Under the pieces are notes generated by a model. The model was not told the origin of the DNA. It ran no database searches and saw only the letters and a program-made list of their open reading frames with translations. DNA of 47,391 nt from Bacillota bacterium (GTDB taxonomy: Bacteria > Bacillota_I > Bacilli_A > Erysipelotrichales > Erysipelotrichaceae), in the NCBI GenBank assembly GCA_023426935.1, contig JAEZBR010000032.1, forward strand, positions 1 through 47,391, written 5' to 3'. The position numbers and the translations under genes are program-made. Shown piece after piece: positions 8,082 through 15,345 of this stretch. How positions within the stretch are numbered: position 1 is the stretch's first letter; each line of letters begins with the position of its first letter.

Positions 8082-9456
8082 GATTTTTCTCCTCCAGTGA
8101 ATTGACTACTTCATCCAACTTAACCGCTCGGGATGCTTTGATTAAAATTACCCGCGGTTCTTTAATGATAACACTTAGTTGACTTAAGAGACTTTCCAGG
8201 TCGGTAAAATGTTGAATTTTTAAGCCCGGATGTTGTTTAAGGGCACCTTCTTTGATTAATTCGGCTTTATCGCCGATCGTCCATAGTTGTTCTAATTCCT
8301 TGAACTCCCCTTTATCACCGATCTCGCGATGTAACTGTTCACTCTTTTCGCCTAAACCATACATATCCCCAATGATCGCAATTTTAGGTTGTTTCGAGGG
8401 ATAATTATTTAACATTTCCAAGCTGGCGACTAAACTGCCGGGATTGGAATTATAAGTTCCGTCGATGATTAAACTCTTTCCGATCTTTTTAAGATCTTCC
8501 CGATGTCCGGTGATTTTAACTTTCTCGAAACCTTTTTCGATTTCCTGAGGTGTTTCCCCCAGCGCATTACCGCAAATGATTGCGGCTAAGGCGTTATTAA
8601 TTTCATATTCCCCGAAGAACGGAATTTTATACTCAAAGTCTTCCATATTTGTCGTAAAGGCTAAACCGCTTGATAAGTAGTGATATGATTTAACTTTCAG
8701 ATTGCCGATTTTCACACCGTAACTTACCATTCGTTGTTTTAACGGGTGAGCCTTGGCATATTCTGCCAATAAGGGTGTTTCCGCGTTATAAATCAATAAC
8801 CCCTTCTCATTGAGCCAATGGGTGATTTGGTACTTCTGCTGACAGATTGCTTCCAGACTGCCGAAATTATCGATATGCGATTCGGAGATGCTAGTGATAA
8901 CCGCCACATCCGGTTTAACAATCTCACCCAAGAGATCCATCTGTCCGAAGTTATCGATTCCCATCTCGATCACCGCAACTTTGGTCGAACGGTCTAAACT
9001 TAAAATTGTTAAAGGCAGTCCGATCTCATTATTTTGATTACCCGCAGTTTTCTGAGTCGGATAACCTTGGGCCGCGACTTCGGCGATCAGATCCTTGGTG
9101 GTGGTCTTACCGGAAGAACCGGTAACCCCGATAAAAGTCGCCTTTAAAGTCTGACGATAACTCTTCGCCAATTTTATCAAGGCTTCATAAGTATTCTTCA
9201 CAATAATTAAAGGAACATTCATTGGCCGATGAGGCTGATCGGCCTGCCATAAAGAAGCGACCGCTCCTTGGCCGATAACGGAAACGACAAAATCATGACC
9301 ATTAACTCTTTCGCCATTCAACGGAATAAACAATCTTCCGACATTGACTTTGCGGGAATCAATCGTTACCCCATTGATTGTTTTCAAGGTATCGATATTT
9401 AAAACTTCGACCGGTTCTACGGCCGCAATCACTTGTTGCAAGGTATAATCAATCAT
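8074..9456 (-). CDS. murF: UDP-MurNAc-tripeptide--D-Ala-D-X ligase MurF
   Basis: 460 residues, the usual MurF length. It adds the dipeptide made by the neighbouring ligase to UDP-MurNAc-tripeptide. The Mur ligase N-terminal domain (about 1-105) has DSRKV and FIPLNGERVNGHDF; the central ATP-binding domain has the P-loop GVTGSSGKTTTK (about 110-121), GNQNNEIGLPLT, and the Mg-binding Glu in VIEMGIDNFGQM; the C-terminal domain has DGTYNSNPGS. MurF, ligase and racemase side by side make one pathway unit. It lies 3 bases after the nuclease and overlaps the ligase start. Confidence 0.95.
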   Translation of the reverse strand: MIDYTLQQVIAAVEPVEVLNIDTLKTINGVTIDSRKVNVGRLFIPLNGERVNGHDFVVSVIGQGAVASLWQADQPHRPMNVPLIIVKNTYEALIKLAKSYRQTLKATFIGVTGSSGKTTTKDLIAEVAAQGYPTQKTAGNQNNEIGLPLTILSLDRSTKVAVIEMGIDNFGQMDLLGEIVKPDVAVITSISESHIDNFGSLEAICQQKYQITHWLNEKGLLIYNAETPLLAEYAKAHPLKQRMVSYGVKIGNLKVKSYHYLSSGLAFTTNMEDFEYKIPFFGEYEINNALAAIICGNALGETPQEIEKGFEKVKITGHREDLKKIGKSLIIDGTYNSNPGSLVASLEMLNNYPSKQPKIAIIGDMYGLGEKSEQLHREIGDKGEFKELEQLWTIGDKAELIKEGALKQHPGLKIQHFTDLESLLSQLSVIIKEPRVILIKASRAVKLDEVVNSLEEKNHE

Positions 9457-9459
9457 TCG

Positions 9460-9972
9460 TTATTTCCATAAGCCTGAGTTATTTTCTTTAGCTTCCCTTT
9501 CCGCTTGCTTCAATTCTTTATTATAACGGTAATCCCCATATAAATAGGCAACTTCGACATAACCTTCTTTAACTAATTCTTCCTGTAACAACTGATCGTC
9601 AACATATACCCAAACTAGATCTCGGCCATATTTATCCTGCTGATCCGCTTTAGGATCGTAGGCCAATTCAATCTTCTTAGCGTTGGTCAATAACTGACAG
9701 GTCTGTTGCTGAGCTTCTAAGGCCCCGGGTTCCGGGTCATTCTCTTCTTGATTGACTTCCGGAGCATCAATCGCTAAAAAGCGCGCCTTATGCTTACTGC
9801 CTCCATAATTAAACCAAGCGGTATCCCCATCCACACATGAAGATAAAGTTACCGCAAACTTATCTTCGGCTAAATGAGATGGTGAATAATACTGCAGAAA
9901 AATGACACTACCGATTAATAGTCCGACAACAACTAAACTACTAATCAAAATTCTCCAGGTTCTCTTTTTCAT
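9460..9972 (-). CDS. Secreted or membrane-anchored staphylococcal-type nuclease
   Basis: 170 residues. An uncleaved-looking membrane anchor or signal segment (about 8-27, ISSLVVVGLLIGSVIFL) precedes a single SNase domain (about 38-170) with the hallmarks VDGDTAWF, ARFLAIDAPE (Ca-binding Asp and catalytic Arg region), KYGRDLVWVYVD with the second Arg, and the terminal NSGLW. It should cut DNA or RNA outside the membrane. It heads the operon with murF. Its promoter (TTGGCA-17-TATAAT) lies so close that the transcript would have only a few leader bases, and there is no Shine-Dalgarno sequence. Confidence 0.9.
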   Translation of the reverse strand: MKKRTWRILISSLVVVGLLIGSVIFLQYYSPSHLAEDKFAVTLSSCVDGDTAWFNYGGSKHKARFLAIDAPEVNQEENDPEPGALEAQQQTCQLLTNAKKIELAYDPKADQQDKYGRDLVWVYVDDQLLQEELVKEGYVEVAYLYGDYRYNKELKQAEREAKENNSGLWK

Positions 9973-9981
9973 CTCGGTAAT

Positions 9982-10010
9982 ATTATACTCATCACGCTTA
10001 TAATTGCCAA
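9982..10010 (-). promoter_or_regulatory. Strong promoter of the nuclease-murF-ligase-racemase-cls operon
   Basis: Minus-strand -35 TTGGCA (10005-10010), 17-base spacer, -10 TATAAT (9982-9987). Only 9 bases (ATTACCGAG) separate the -10 from the ATG at 9972, so the expected start site leaves a leader of about 2-3 bases. Confidence 0.8.
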
Positions 10011-10014
10011 ATCA

Positions 10015-10248
10015 CTAATTTATTTTCTCGATAAACCATTTATTGTTCTCTAAGAAAAGATACCGCCAGGCGGAATGAATCCGACAGGTATAGCGGACCC
10101 CGGCCCCACCGCTCTTCATGGAAGCGGCTAAACAGACCTGCGTAATCTTATCGATGCTGTAACTTTTTTCATTATCCCCGATAATATATAAAGGTCTGAT
10201 GTGCCCGGAACGATAGTGCACACAGATAACTTTTACTAGCTGTTTCAT
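10015..10248 (-). CDS. Small conserved-looking protein coupled to DNA polymerase IV
   Basis: 77 residues, function not recognised. Basic and aromatic-rich, with VICVHYRSGHIRPLYI near the N-terminus and WRYLFLENNKWFIEKI at the C-terminus; short beta strands seem likely. Its ATG overlaps the dinB stop (ATGA), so it is translated with polymerase IV and may be a partner or regulator of translesion synthesis. That role is inference from position only. Confidence 0.75.
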   Translation of the reverse strand: MKQLVKVICVHYRSGHIRPLYIIGDNEKSYSIDKITQVCLAASMKSGGAGVRYTCRIHSAWRYLFLENNKWFIEKIN

Positions 10249-11492
10249 CAGTGAAAGAAACTTTCCGGATGAATCACATGTTCATTCTTAGGATCAAAGT
10301 CACTTAGTTGGCTATTGCTGGCTAGTAAACCGGTCTTAATACTTCGAAATCCAAAGCGCCGCTTAATCTGATCAATCGTAACTTCCAAAGCCAATTGCTG
10401 ATCCCGCTTAGTCTGATCGACGAAAAGATTCAACTGCTGATCCTGTTGGGAAGAAACTAAATCGAACGCTTTTATCCCTAAACTTCTTAACGGAACGGAA
10501 AAATCATAATACTTCAGGATTGTTTTTAAACCCTGGCTCCATAATTCCTTTCCACAAGCACTGGGCAAATTCAGAATCACTTGATGTCCATCGCCATGCA
10601 ATTCATTATCCCGCCAATAGACGGCTATTTTTCGGGCCTGATAATTCTGATCCCGTAAGCGGGCAGCAACACTTTGGGCTAAGACATATAAAACAATCTT
10701 AAGATCATCCAAAGAAACTAAATCCTTTTTCGTCGTTACCGAATTACCCAGTGATTTAACCGGGACTTTCTCTCCCCAGTAACGAACCGGAGAATGTTCA
10801 TACCCATTGGCGAATTCCCATAAGGTCAACCCGTTCTTACCGAACATTCCTTTTAAAAGATCCGGAGGCAACTTAGCCAACTGACCGATGGTTCTGACCC
10901 CGATACTATGTAACTTATACTCACTGGATCGCCCGACATATAAGAGATCACCGATCGGTAAAGGATCGACAATCTGGGCTTTATCTTCTCTGCTGATGAT
11001 TGTGGTCGCATCCGGTTTCTTATAATCCGAACCTAACTTCGCAAAGATCTTGTTATAACTGACTCCGACGGAAGCCGTGATTCCTAATTCAAATTTGATC
11101 CGTTTCCGGATCTCATCCGCAATCTTTTCCCCATTGCCGAATAACTTCGAACACCCGCTGACATCCATCCAAGCTTCATCAATCCCGAAAGGTTCAATTA
11201 AATCCGTATAATCCTTCATGATGCCTCTAACCCGATTGGAAAAGATTAAATACCGGGAAAAGTTTGGCGGAATAATGACTAAATCGGGACATTTACCTCT
11301 GGCTTCAGCCAAGGTTTCTCCGGTCATAATCCGATATTTCTTCGCTAATTCATTCTTCGCTAAGATAATCCCATGCCGATCTTCGATTCGACCGCCGACA
11401 GCTAAAGGACGATCGCGGAATTCAGGATGATAAAGGGCTTCTACGGAAGCATAGAAGCCATTCAGATCACAATGCAAGATCGTTCTTTCCAT
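10248..11492 (-). CDS. dinB: DNA polymerase IV (Y-family translesion polymerase)
   Basis: 414 residues. Y-family palm with the metal ligands Asp9 (HCDLNGFYASVEAL) and Asp105-Glu106 (FGIDEAWMDVSG), helix-hairpin-helix region (VRTIGQLAKLP), and little-finger domain. It copies damaged DNA with low fidelity. The extreme C-terminus holds QLNLFVD, a likely beta-clamp binding motif (Q-L-x-L-F). Ribosome binding site AGAAGGAG is 7 bases before the ATG. Its promoter overlaps a perfect 17-base palindrome, suggesting damage-inducible or otherwise repressed expression. Confidence 0.95.
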   Translation of the reverse strand: MERTILHCDLNGFYASVEALYHPEFRDRPLAVGGRIEDRHGIILAKNELAKKYRIMTGETLAEARGKCPDLVIIPPNFSRYLIFSNRVRGIMKDYTDLIEPFGIDEAWMDVSGCSKLFGNGEKIADEIRKRIKFELGITASVGVSYNKIFAKLGSDYKKPDATTIISREDKAQIVDPLPIGDLLYVGRSSEYKLHSIGVRTIGQLAKLPPDLLKGMFGKNGLTLWEFANGYEHSPVRYWGEKVPVKSLGNSVTTKKDLVSLDDLKIVLYVLAQSVAARLRDQNYQARKIAVYWRDNELHGDGHQVILNLPSACGKELWSQGLKTILKYYDFSVPLRSLGIKAFDLVSSQQDQQLNLFVDQTKRDQQLALEVTIDQIKRRFGFRSIKTGLLASNSQLSDFDPKNEHVIHPESFFH

Positions 11493-11515
11493 CTTTTTAC
11501 TCCTTCTTTAAGTCC

Positions 11516-11544
11516 ATAATATCGCCTACTTGAATTTAATTCAA
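11516..11544 (-). promoter_or_regulatory. Promoter of dinB
   Basis: Minus-strand -35 TTGAAT (11539-11544), 17-base spacer and -10 TATTAT (11516-11521), followed by AGAAGGAG and the ATG at 11492. Confidence 0.7.
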
Positions 11545-11545
11545 G
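11529..11545. promoter_or_regulatory. Perfect palindrome over the dinB -35 region (candidate operator)
   Basis: CTTGAATTTAATTCAAG has two 8-base arms around one central base and covers the whole dinB -35 and part of the spacer, a classic repressor position. It is not the Bacillus LexA box (CGAAC-N4-GTTCG). A LexA-like S24 repressor encoded at 18287-18877 is one candidate binder. Confidence 0.55.
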
Positions 11546-11601
11546 TTGAGAAATAAGTAAATCATGAAACAATTTTCATTGATTTATGAAAACAATGTGA
11601 C

Positions 11602-11616
11602 ATTTTACTGAAAATA
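11602..11616 (-). promoter_or_regulatory. CodY-box-like site upstream of oppA
   Basis: On the minus strand the 15 bases TATTTTCAGTAAAAT match 12 of 15 positions of the CodY consensus AATTTTCWGAAAATT and end 4 bases before the oppA -35. A weaker match (11 of 15) lies on the plus strand at 11571-11585. CodY control of peptide transport is known in other Bacillota; here it is a motif-based guess in AT-rich DNA. Confidence 0.35.
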
Positions 11617-11620
11617 ATTG

Positions 11621-11648
11621 TTGACATTATGAAAACGCAAGTTATACT
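11621..11648 (+). promoter_or_regulatory. Promoter of the opp operon
   Basis: -35 TTGACA (11621-11626), 16-base spacer, -10 TATACT (11643-11648), then the strong ribosome binding site GGGAGGG before the ATG at 11679. Confidence 0.85.
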
Positions 11649-11678
11649 TAATTTATATTTTTTCTGGGAGGGAAAAAC

Positions 11679-13301
11679 ATGAAAAAAGGTAAACTATTAG
11701 CAGTATTGCTTACCGCCGCTTGCTTACTATCTGCCTTATCCGGATGCGGATCTAGCAATAGTGGTTCTACAACGGCAAATGCCAATGTCGTGTTGGCCTT
11801 CGATACCGATATCCTTAGTATGGATACCAAGGTTGCCACGGATGGCACGTCATTCAGTGCTCAGGACATGGTCATCTCCGGATTAACGAAATTATCCGCT
11901 GATGGTGTGGTCGAACCTGAATTGGCAAAGAGTTGGGATATTTCCGAGGATGGAATGACTTACACCTTCCATCTTGAAGATGCTAAATGGTCTAACGGTA
12001 CTAAAGTTACCGCTAACGATTTCGTCTTTGGCTGGAGACATTTAGTCGATCCGGCGTTAGCTTCCGAATATTCCTTCATTATGGATACGATTCACGTTAA
12101 GAATGCAGCCGATGTTACTTCCGGTGCCTTACCGTTAACGGATTTAGGCGTTGAAGCAACTGATGACACGACCTTCGTCGTTCATCTGACGCAGCCATGC
12201 GACTTCTTATTAAGTTTAATGGCGTTCCCGTCATTCTTCCCGGTCAATGAAGCGTTCTACACCGAAAAAGGTGATCAATTCGCTTTAACGGCTGAGAATG
12301 TCTTGGCTTGCGGACCTTATACGATGACGACTTGGTCAGCAGGTAATGAATATGTCTTCACTAAGAATCCTGATTATTTCAAAGCTGATGAGATTAAGGC
12401 TGAAACCGTAACCTTCAAGTATATTCAGGATACCCAATCCGCTCTATTGTCTTATGAGAACGGTGATGTCGATTTCGTTAAATTATCCGGTGAATTAGTT
12501 GATTCCTACAAAGGTAAAGATGGTTATACGAATCGTTTAGCCGGTTATATGTGGTATCTGTCAATCAATTACACCAATTCGAAGTTTGTTCAGGGTGGAA
12601 ATTTAGCTAAAGCAATGTCCTTGGCAATCGATCGGGATACGCTATGCAACGATGTCTTAAAAGATGGTTCCGTTTCGGCTCAAGGTATTATTCCGGTTAA
12701 GTTAGCTACCGGTCCGGATGGAAAAGACTATCGGGAAACTGCCGGTCAGGTCTCCAGTTTCGATGCTACCAAAGCTGCTGAATACTATGCAGCCGCCGTT
12801 AAAGAAAATGGTGGTCAGGATTATACCATCGAATTACTATATGAGGACTCCGATGTTTCCAAGAAAGTAGCTGAACAGTTACAGAATATGTTACAGACTA
12901 ATTGCAAAGGCTTAACGGTTACGTTGAATTCCAAGCCAAAGAAATCCAGACTTGATTTAATGCAGCACCAAGAATATGAAGTTGCTCTAACCCGTTGGGG
13001 TCCGGATTATGCTGACCCAGAGACTTACATGGATCTATTCTTATCCTCCAACTGGTCTAACAACAATGGCCGTTATAGCAGCACCGCTTATGATGCTCTA
13101 GTAAATGCCGCTGATGCTAACGCGGATTCGGAAGAACGTTGGCAGCAGTATAAAGATGCTGAAAAAGTTTTGATTGAAGATGCAGCCGTCATTCCGGTTT
13201 ATCAGACTGGTGACGCCTTAATGATCAATCCGAAAGTCACGGGTATTCGCTTCCACGCTGCCGGAGTTGATTGTTATCGTTATATGGTATCGACGAAGTA
13301 A
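11679..13301 (+). CDS. oppA: Oligopeptide-binding lipoprotein OppA
   Basis: 540 residues. Lipoprotein signal peptide with lipobox LSGC (Cys23), then a Ser/Gly/Asn-rich tether and a family 5 solute-binding domain (SBP_bac_5). Family marks: AKSWDISEDGMTYTFHLEDA, KWSNGTKVTANDFVFGWRHL and YEVALTRWGPDYADPETYMD, typical of OppA/MppA-type peptide receptors. It captures peptides at the outer face of the membrane and passes them to OppBC. First gene of oppABCDF; a strong hairpin between it and oppB probably lets more oppA than transporter mRNA accumulate. Confidence 0.93.
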   Translation: MKKGKLLAVLLTAACLLSALSGCGSSNSGSTTANANVVLAFDTDILSMDTKVATDGTSFSAQDMVISGLTKLSADGVVEPELAKSWDISEDGMTYTFHLEDAKWSNGTKVTANDFVFGWRHLVDPALASEYSFIMDTIHVKNAADVTSGALPLTDLGVEATDDTTFVVHLTQPCDFLLSLMAFPSFFPVNEAFYTEKGDQFALTAENVLACGPYTMTTWSAGNEYVFTKNPDYFKADEIKAETVTFKYIQDTQSALLSYENGDVDFVKLSGELVDSYKGKDGYTNRLAGYMWYLSINYTNSKFVQGGNLAKAMSLAIDRDTLCNDVLKDGSVSAQGIIPVKLATGPDGKDYRETAGQVSSFDATKAAEYYAAAVKENGGQDYTIELLYEDSDVSKKVAEQLQNMLQTNCKGLTVTLNSKPKKSRLDLMQHQEYEVALTRWGPDYADPETYMDLFLSSNWSNNNGRYSSTAYDALVNAADANADSEERWQQYKDAEKVLIEDAAVIPVYQTGDALMINPKVTGIRFHAAGVDCYRYMVSTK

Positions 13302-13320
13302 TTAATATTGTCTATCACTA

Positions 13321-13352
13321 AAACATAAGAGCGAGTGATCGCTCTTATGTTT
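13321..13352 (+). terminator. Strong hairpin between oppA and oppB (leaky terminator or mRNA stabiliser)
   Basis: Perfect 14-base arms AAACATAAGAGCGA and TCGCTCTTATGTTT with a four-base loop, followed by TATCTTAATCTT. There is no separate promoter evident before oppB, so partial termination or 3'-end protection of oppA mRNA is the likely role. Confidence 0.75.
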
Positions 13353-13378
13353 ATCTTAATCTTCAAGGGAGGAGTCTT

Positions 13379-14311
13379 ATGTCAAAATATATCATTAAAC
13401 GGGTCTTGATTTCGCTGGCAACCTTAGTGGTAATCCTTTTTGTATTATTCCTGATGCTAAAATTTATGCCCGGCACCCCATTCAACGATGAGAAACTGAC
13501 CGTCACGCAGAGAACTTTACTCTATGCCAAATATGGTCTAGATAAACCGTTCTTCGTCCAGTTCGGTAACTATTTTATGAATATGTTAAAGGGTGATTTC
13601 GGTCTGTCTTACGTTATTAACAAGAATTTCCCGGTGGCTTCTTTAATTTGGCCCCGATTAGGTCTATCCATCCGGATTGGCTTACAGGCGATGTTACTAG
13701 GCTCCTTAATCGGAATGTTACTAGGAATCGCTGCGGCTTTAAAACATAACACTTGGGTAGATACCTTATGTTCCGTCGTTTCGGTCATGGGTGTTTCTAT
13801 TCCTTCGTATGTTATCGCTTTACTCTTAGCTTATTTTATCGGTTTCAAATTAAAGTGGTTTCCGATTCTTTATTCCGCCAGTAAGGTCACTTCTTCAACA
13901 GTCTTACCCACGATTGCGCTTTCGATTTTCCCCATCGCCAATATTGCCCGCTTCACGCGTTCGGAATTGATCGACGTTATGAGCTCGGATTATATTCTTC
14001 TAGCTCAATCCAAGGGAATTAAAACTTGGAAATTGGTCTTGAAGCATGAATTAAGAAATGCGTTTATTCCGATCATTACGGTCATGGGACCCCTGCTAGT
14101 CGATCTCTTAACCGGTTCGATGGTCATCGAAAAGATCTTCGCGATTCCCGGTATCGGTTCCCTAATGGTCAATGCGATTACCAACAATGATTACAATGTT
14201 GTCTTGGGCACGGCGTTTATTTATTCCCTGATGTATATCACTACGATGTTAATCGTCGATATTCTCTATGGGGTAATCGATCCTAGGATCAGAGTCGCAA
14301 AGGAGGATTAA
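13379..14311 (+). CDS. oppB: Oligopeptide ABC transporter permease OppB
   Basis: 310 residues with six membrane segments, starting with the usual first helix (about 9-30) and a large external loop containing KYGLDKPFFVQFGNY. The cytoplasmic EAA-type loop (TRSELIDVMSSDYILLAQSKG) contacts OppD/F. The C-terminal VIEKIFAIPGIGSLM and a helix ending in LYGVIDPRIR are characteristic of OppB. Ribosome binding site GGGAGGAG lies just before the ATG, and oppC follows after 3 bases. Confidence 0.94.
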   Translation: MSKYIIKRVLISLATLVVILFVLFLMLKFMPGTPFNDEKLTVTQRTLLYAKYGLDKPFFVQFGNYFMNMLKGDFGLSYVINKNFPVASLIWPRLGLSIRIGLQAMLLGSLIGMLLGIAAALKHNTWVDTLCSVVSVMGVSIPSYVIALLLAYFIGFKLKWFPILYSASKVTSSTVLPTIALSIFPIANIARFTRSELIDVMSSDYILLAQSKGIKTWKLVLKHELRNAFIPIITVMGPLLVDLLTGSMVIEKIFAIPGIGSLMVNAITNNDYNVVLGTAFIYSLMYITTMLIVDILYGVIDPRIRVAKED

Positions 14312-14314
14312 GAG

Positions 14315-15340
14315 ATGTCAATTATTGAACCAAGAACTTCCAGTGAATTAACACCCGATGCGTTTAAGCTAGCGAATCGTAACCCGGAAAAAGAACTTGA
14401 TCACCAAGTCAAGTCTTCTTCATACGGTAAAGATGTCTGGTATGCGTTTAAAAAGAATAAGGGTGCGGTCTTTGGGGTTATCATGATAATCCTAATAACT
14501 TTATTAGCGATCATCTGCCCAATGATCTCCGGTCATACTTATGACGGAATCACGATTGAACACATGTCATTAGTCCCCAGAATCCCCGGACTAGAAAAGT
14601 TAGGAATCTTCGATGGCGTCTATAATGGCGTCAATCAGTATTTAACTAAAGGTTTGGACAATGTTTATTATCTCTTCGGTACCGATACCCAAGGACGGGA
14701 TCTTTTCACCCGAGTCTGGGTCGGAACCCAAATTTCCCTAATCATTGCCTTAAGTGCCGTTTTGATTGAAATCTTTATCGGTATGGCCTATGGTCTGATC
14801 TCCGGATATTTTGGGGGAAAAGTCGATATGATCATGCAAAGATTCGCCGAAATTTTAAACGGCATTCCCACTTTAGTTGTCGTTACCCTTTTAGGTTTAA
14901 TCTTACCGCGAGGCATTATTTCGATTATTTTTGCGATGATGATAACCGGATGGATCAGTATGGAAAGAATTGCCCGTGCCGAAGTTTTAAAACTTAAAGA
15001 ACGGGAATTCGTCTTAGCTTCGAAAACTTTAGGTGCGAAGAATATGGCCATCATTTTCAAAGAAATTCTGCCTAATACAATCGGCCAGATTATCGTAGTT
15101 GCGATGTTCTCGATTCCCAGTGCCATCTTCTTAGAAGCCTTCCTTTCCTTCGTTGGTTTAGGCGTCCCCGCCCCGATGGCTTCATTAGGATCTTTAGTTT
15201 CGGAAGGTTATAAATCCTTAACTACTTATCCGCATATGATTATCTATCCAATCATCGTATTGTCATTATTGATGCTTAGCTTTAATTTATTCGCCGATGG
15301 CTTACGCGACGCCTTCGACCCGAAGATGAAAACGAGGTGA
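14315..15340 (+). CDS. oppC: Oligopeptide ABC transporter permease OppC
   Basis: 341 residues. A cytoplasmic N-terminal stretch (about 1-50) is followed by a first helix (FGVIMIILITLLAIICPMIS), an external loop with FGTDTQGRDLFTRVW (typical OppC), and five more helices. The EAA loop is RIARAEVLKLKEREFVLASK, followed by the conserved FLEAFLSFVGLGVPAPMASLG. Ends NLFADGLRDAFDPKMK, as is usual in OppC. Ribosome binding site AAGGAGG lies before the ATG. Confidence 0.94.
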   Translation: MSIIEPRTSSELTPDAFKLANRNPEKELDHQVKSSSYGKDVWYAFKKNKGAVFGVIMIILITLLAIICPMISGHTYDGITIEHMSLVPRIPGLEKLGIFDGVYNGVNQYLTKGLDNVYYLFGTDTQGRDLFTRVWVGTQISLIIALSAVLIEIFIGMAYGLISGYFGGKVDMIMQRFAEILNGIPTLVVVTLLGLILPRGIISIIFAMMITGWISMERIARAEVLKLKEREFVLASKTLGAKNMAIIFKEILPNTIGQIIVVAMFSIPSAIFLEAFLSFVGLGVPAPMASLGSLVSEGYKSLTTYPHMIIYPIIVLSLLMLSFNLFADGLRDAFDPKMKTR

Positions 15341-15345
15341 TGGTC

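Noticed and set aside
3233..9456. An acquired vancomycin-resistance cassette (vanG type)
   Set aside because: No vanXY, vanY, vanW, vanRS or mobile-element genes are present, base composition is like the surroundings, and murF is built into the operon; a resident cell-wall pathway is more likely.
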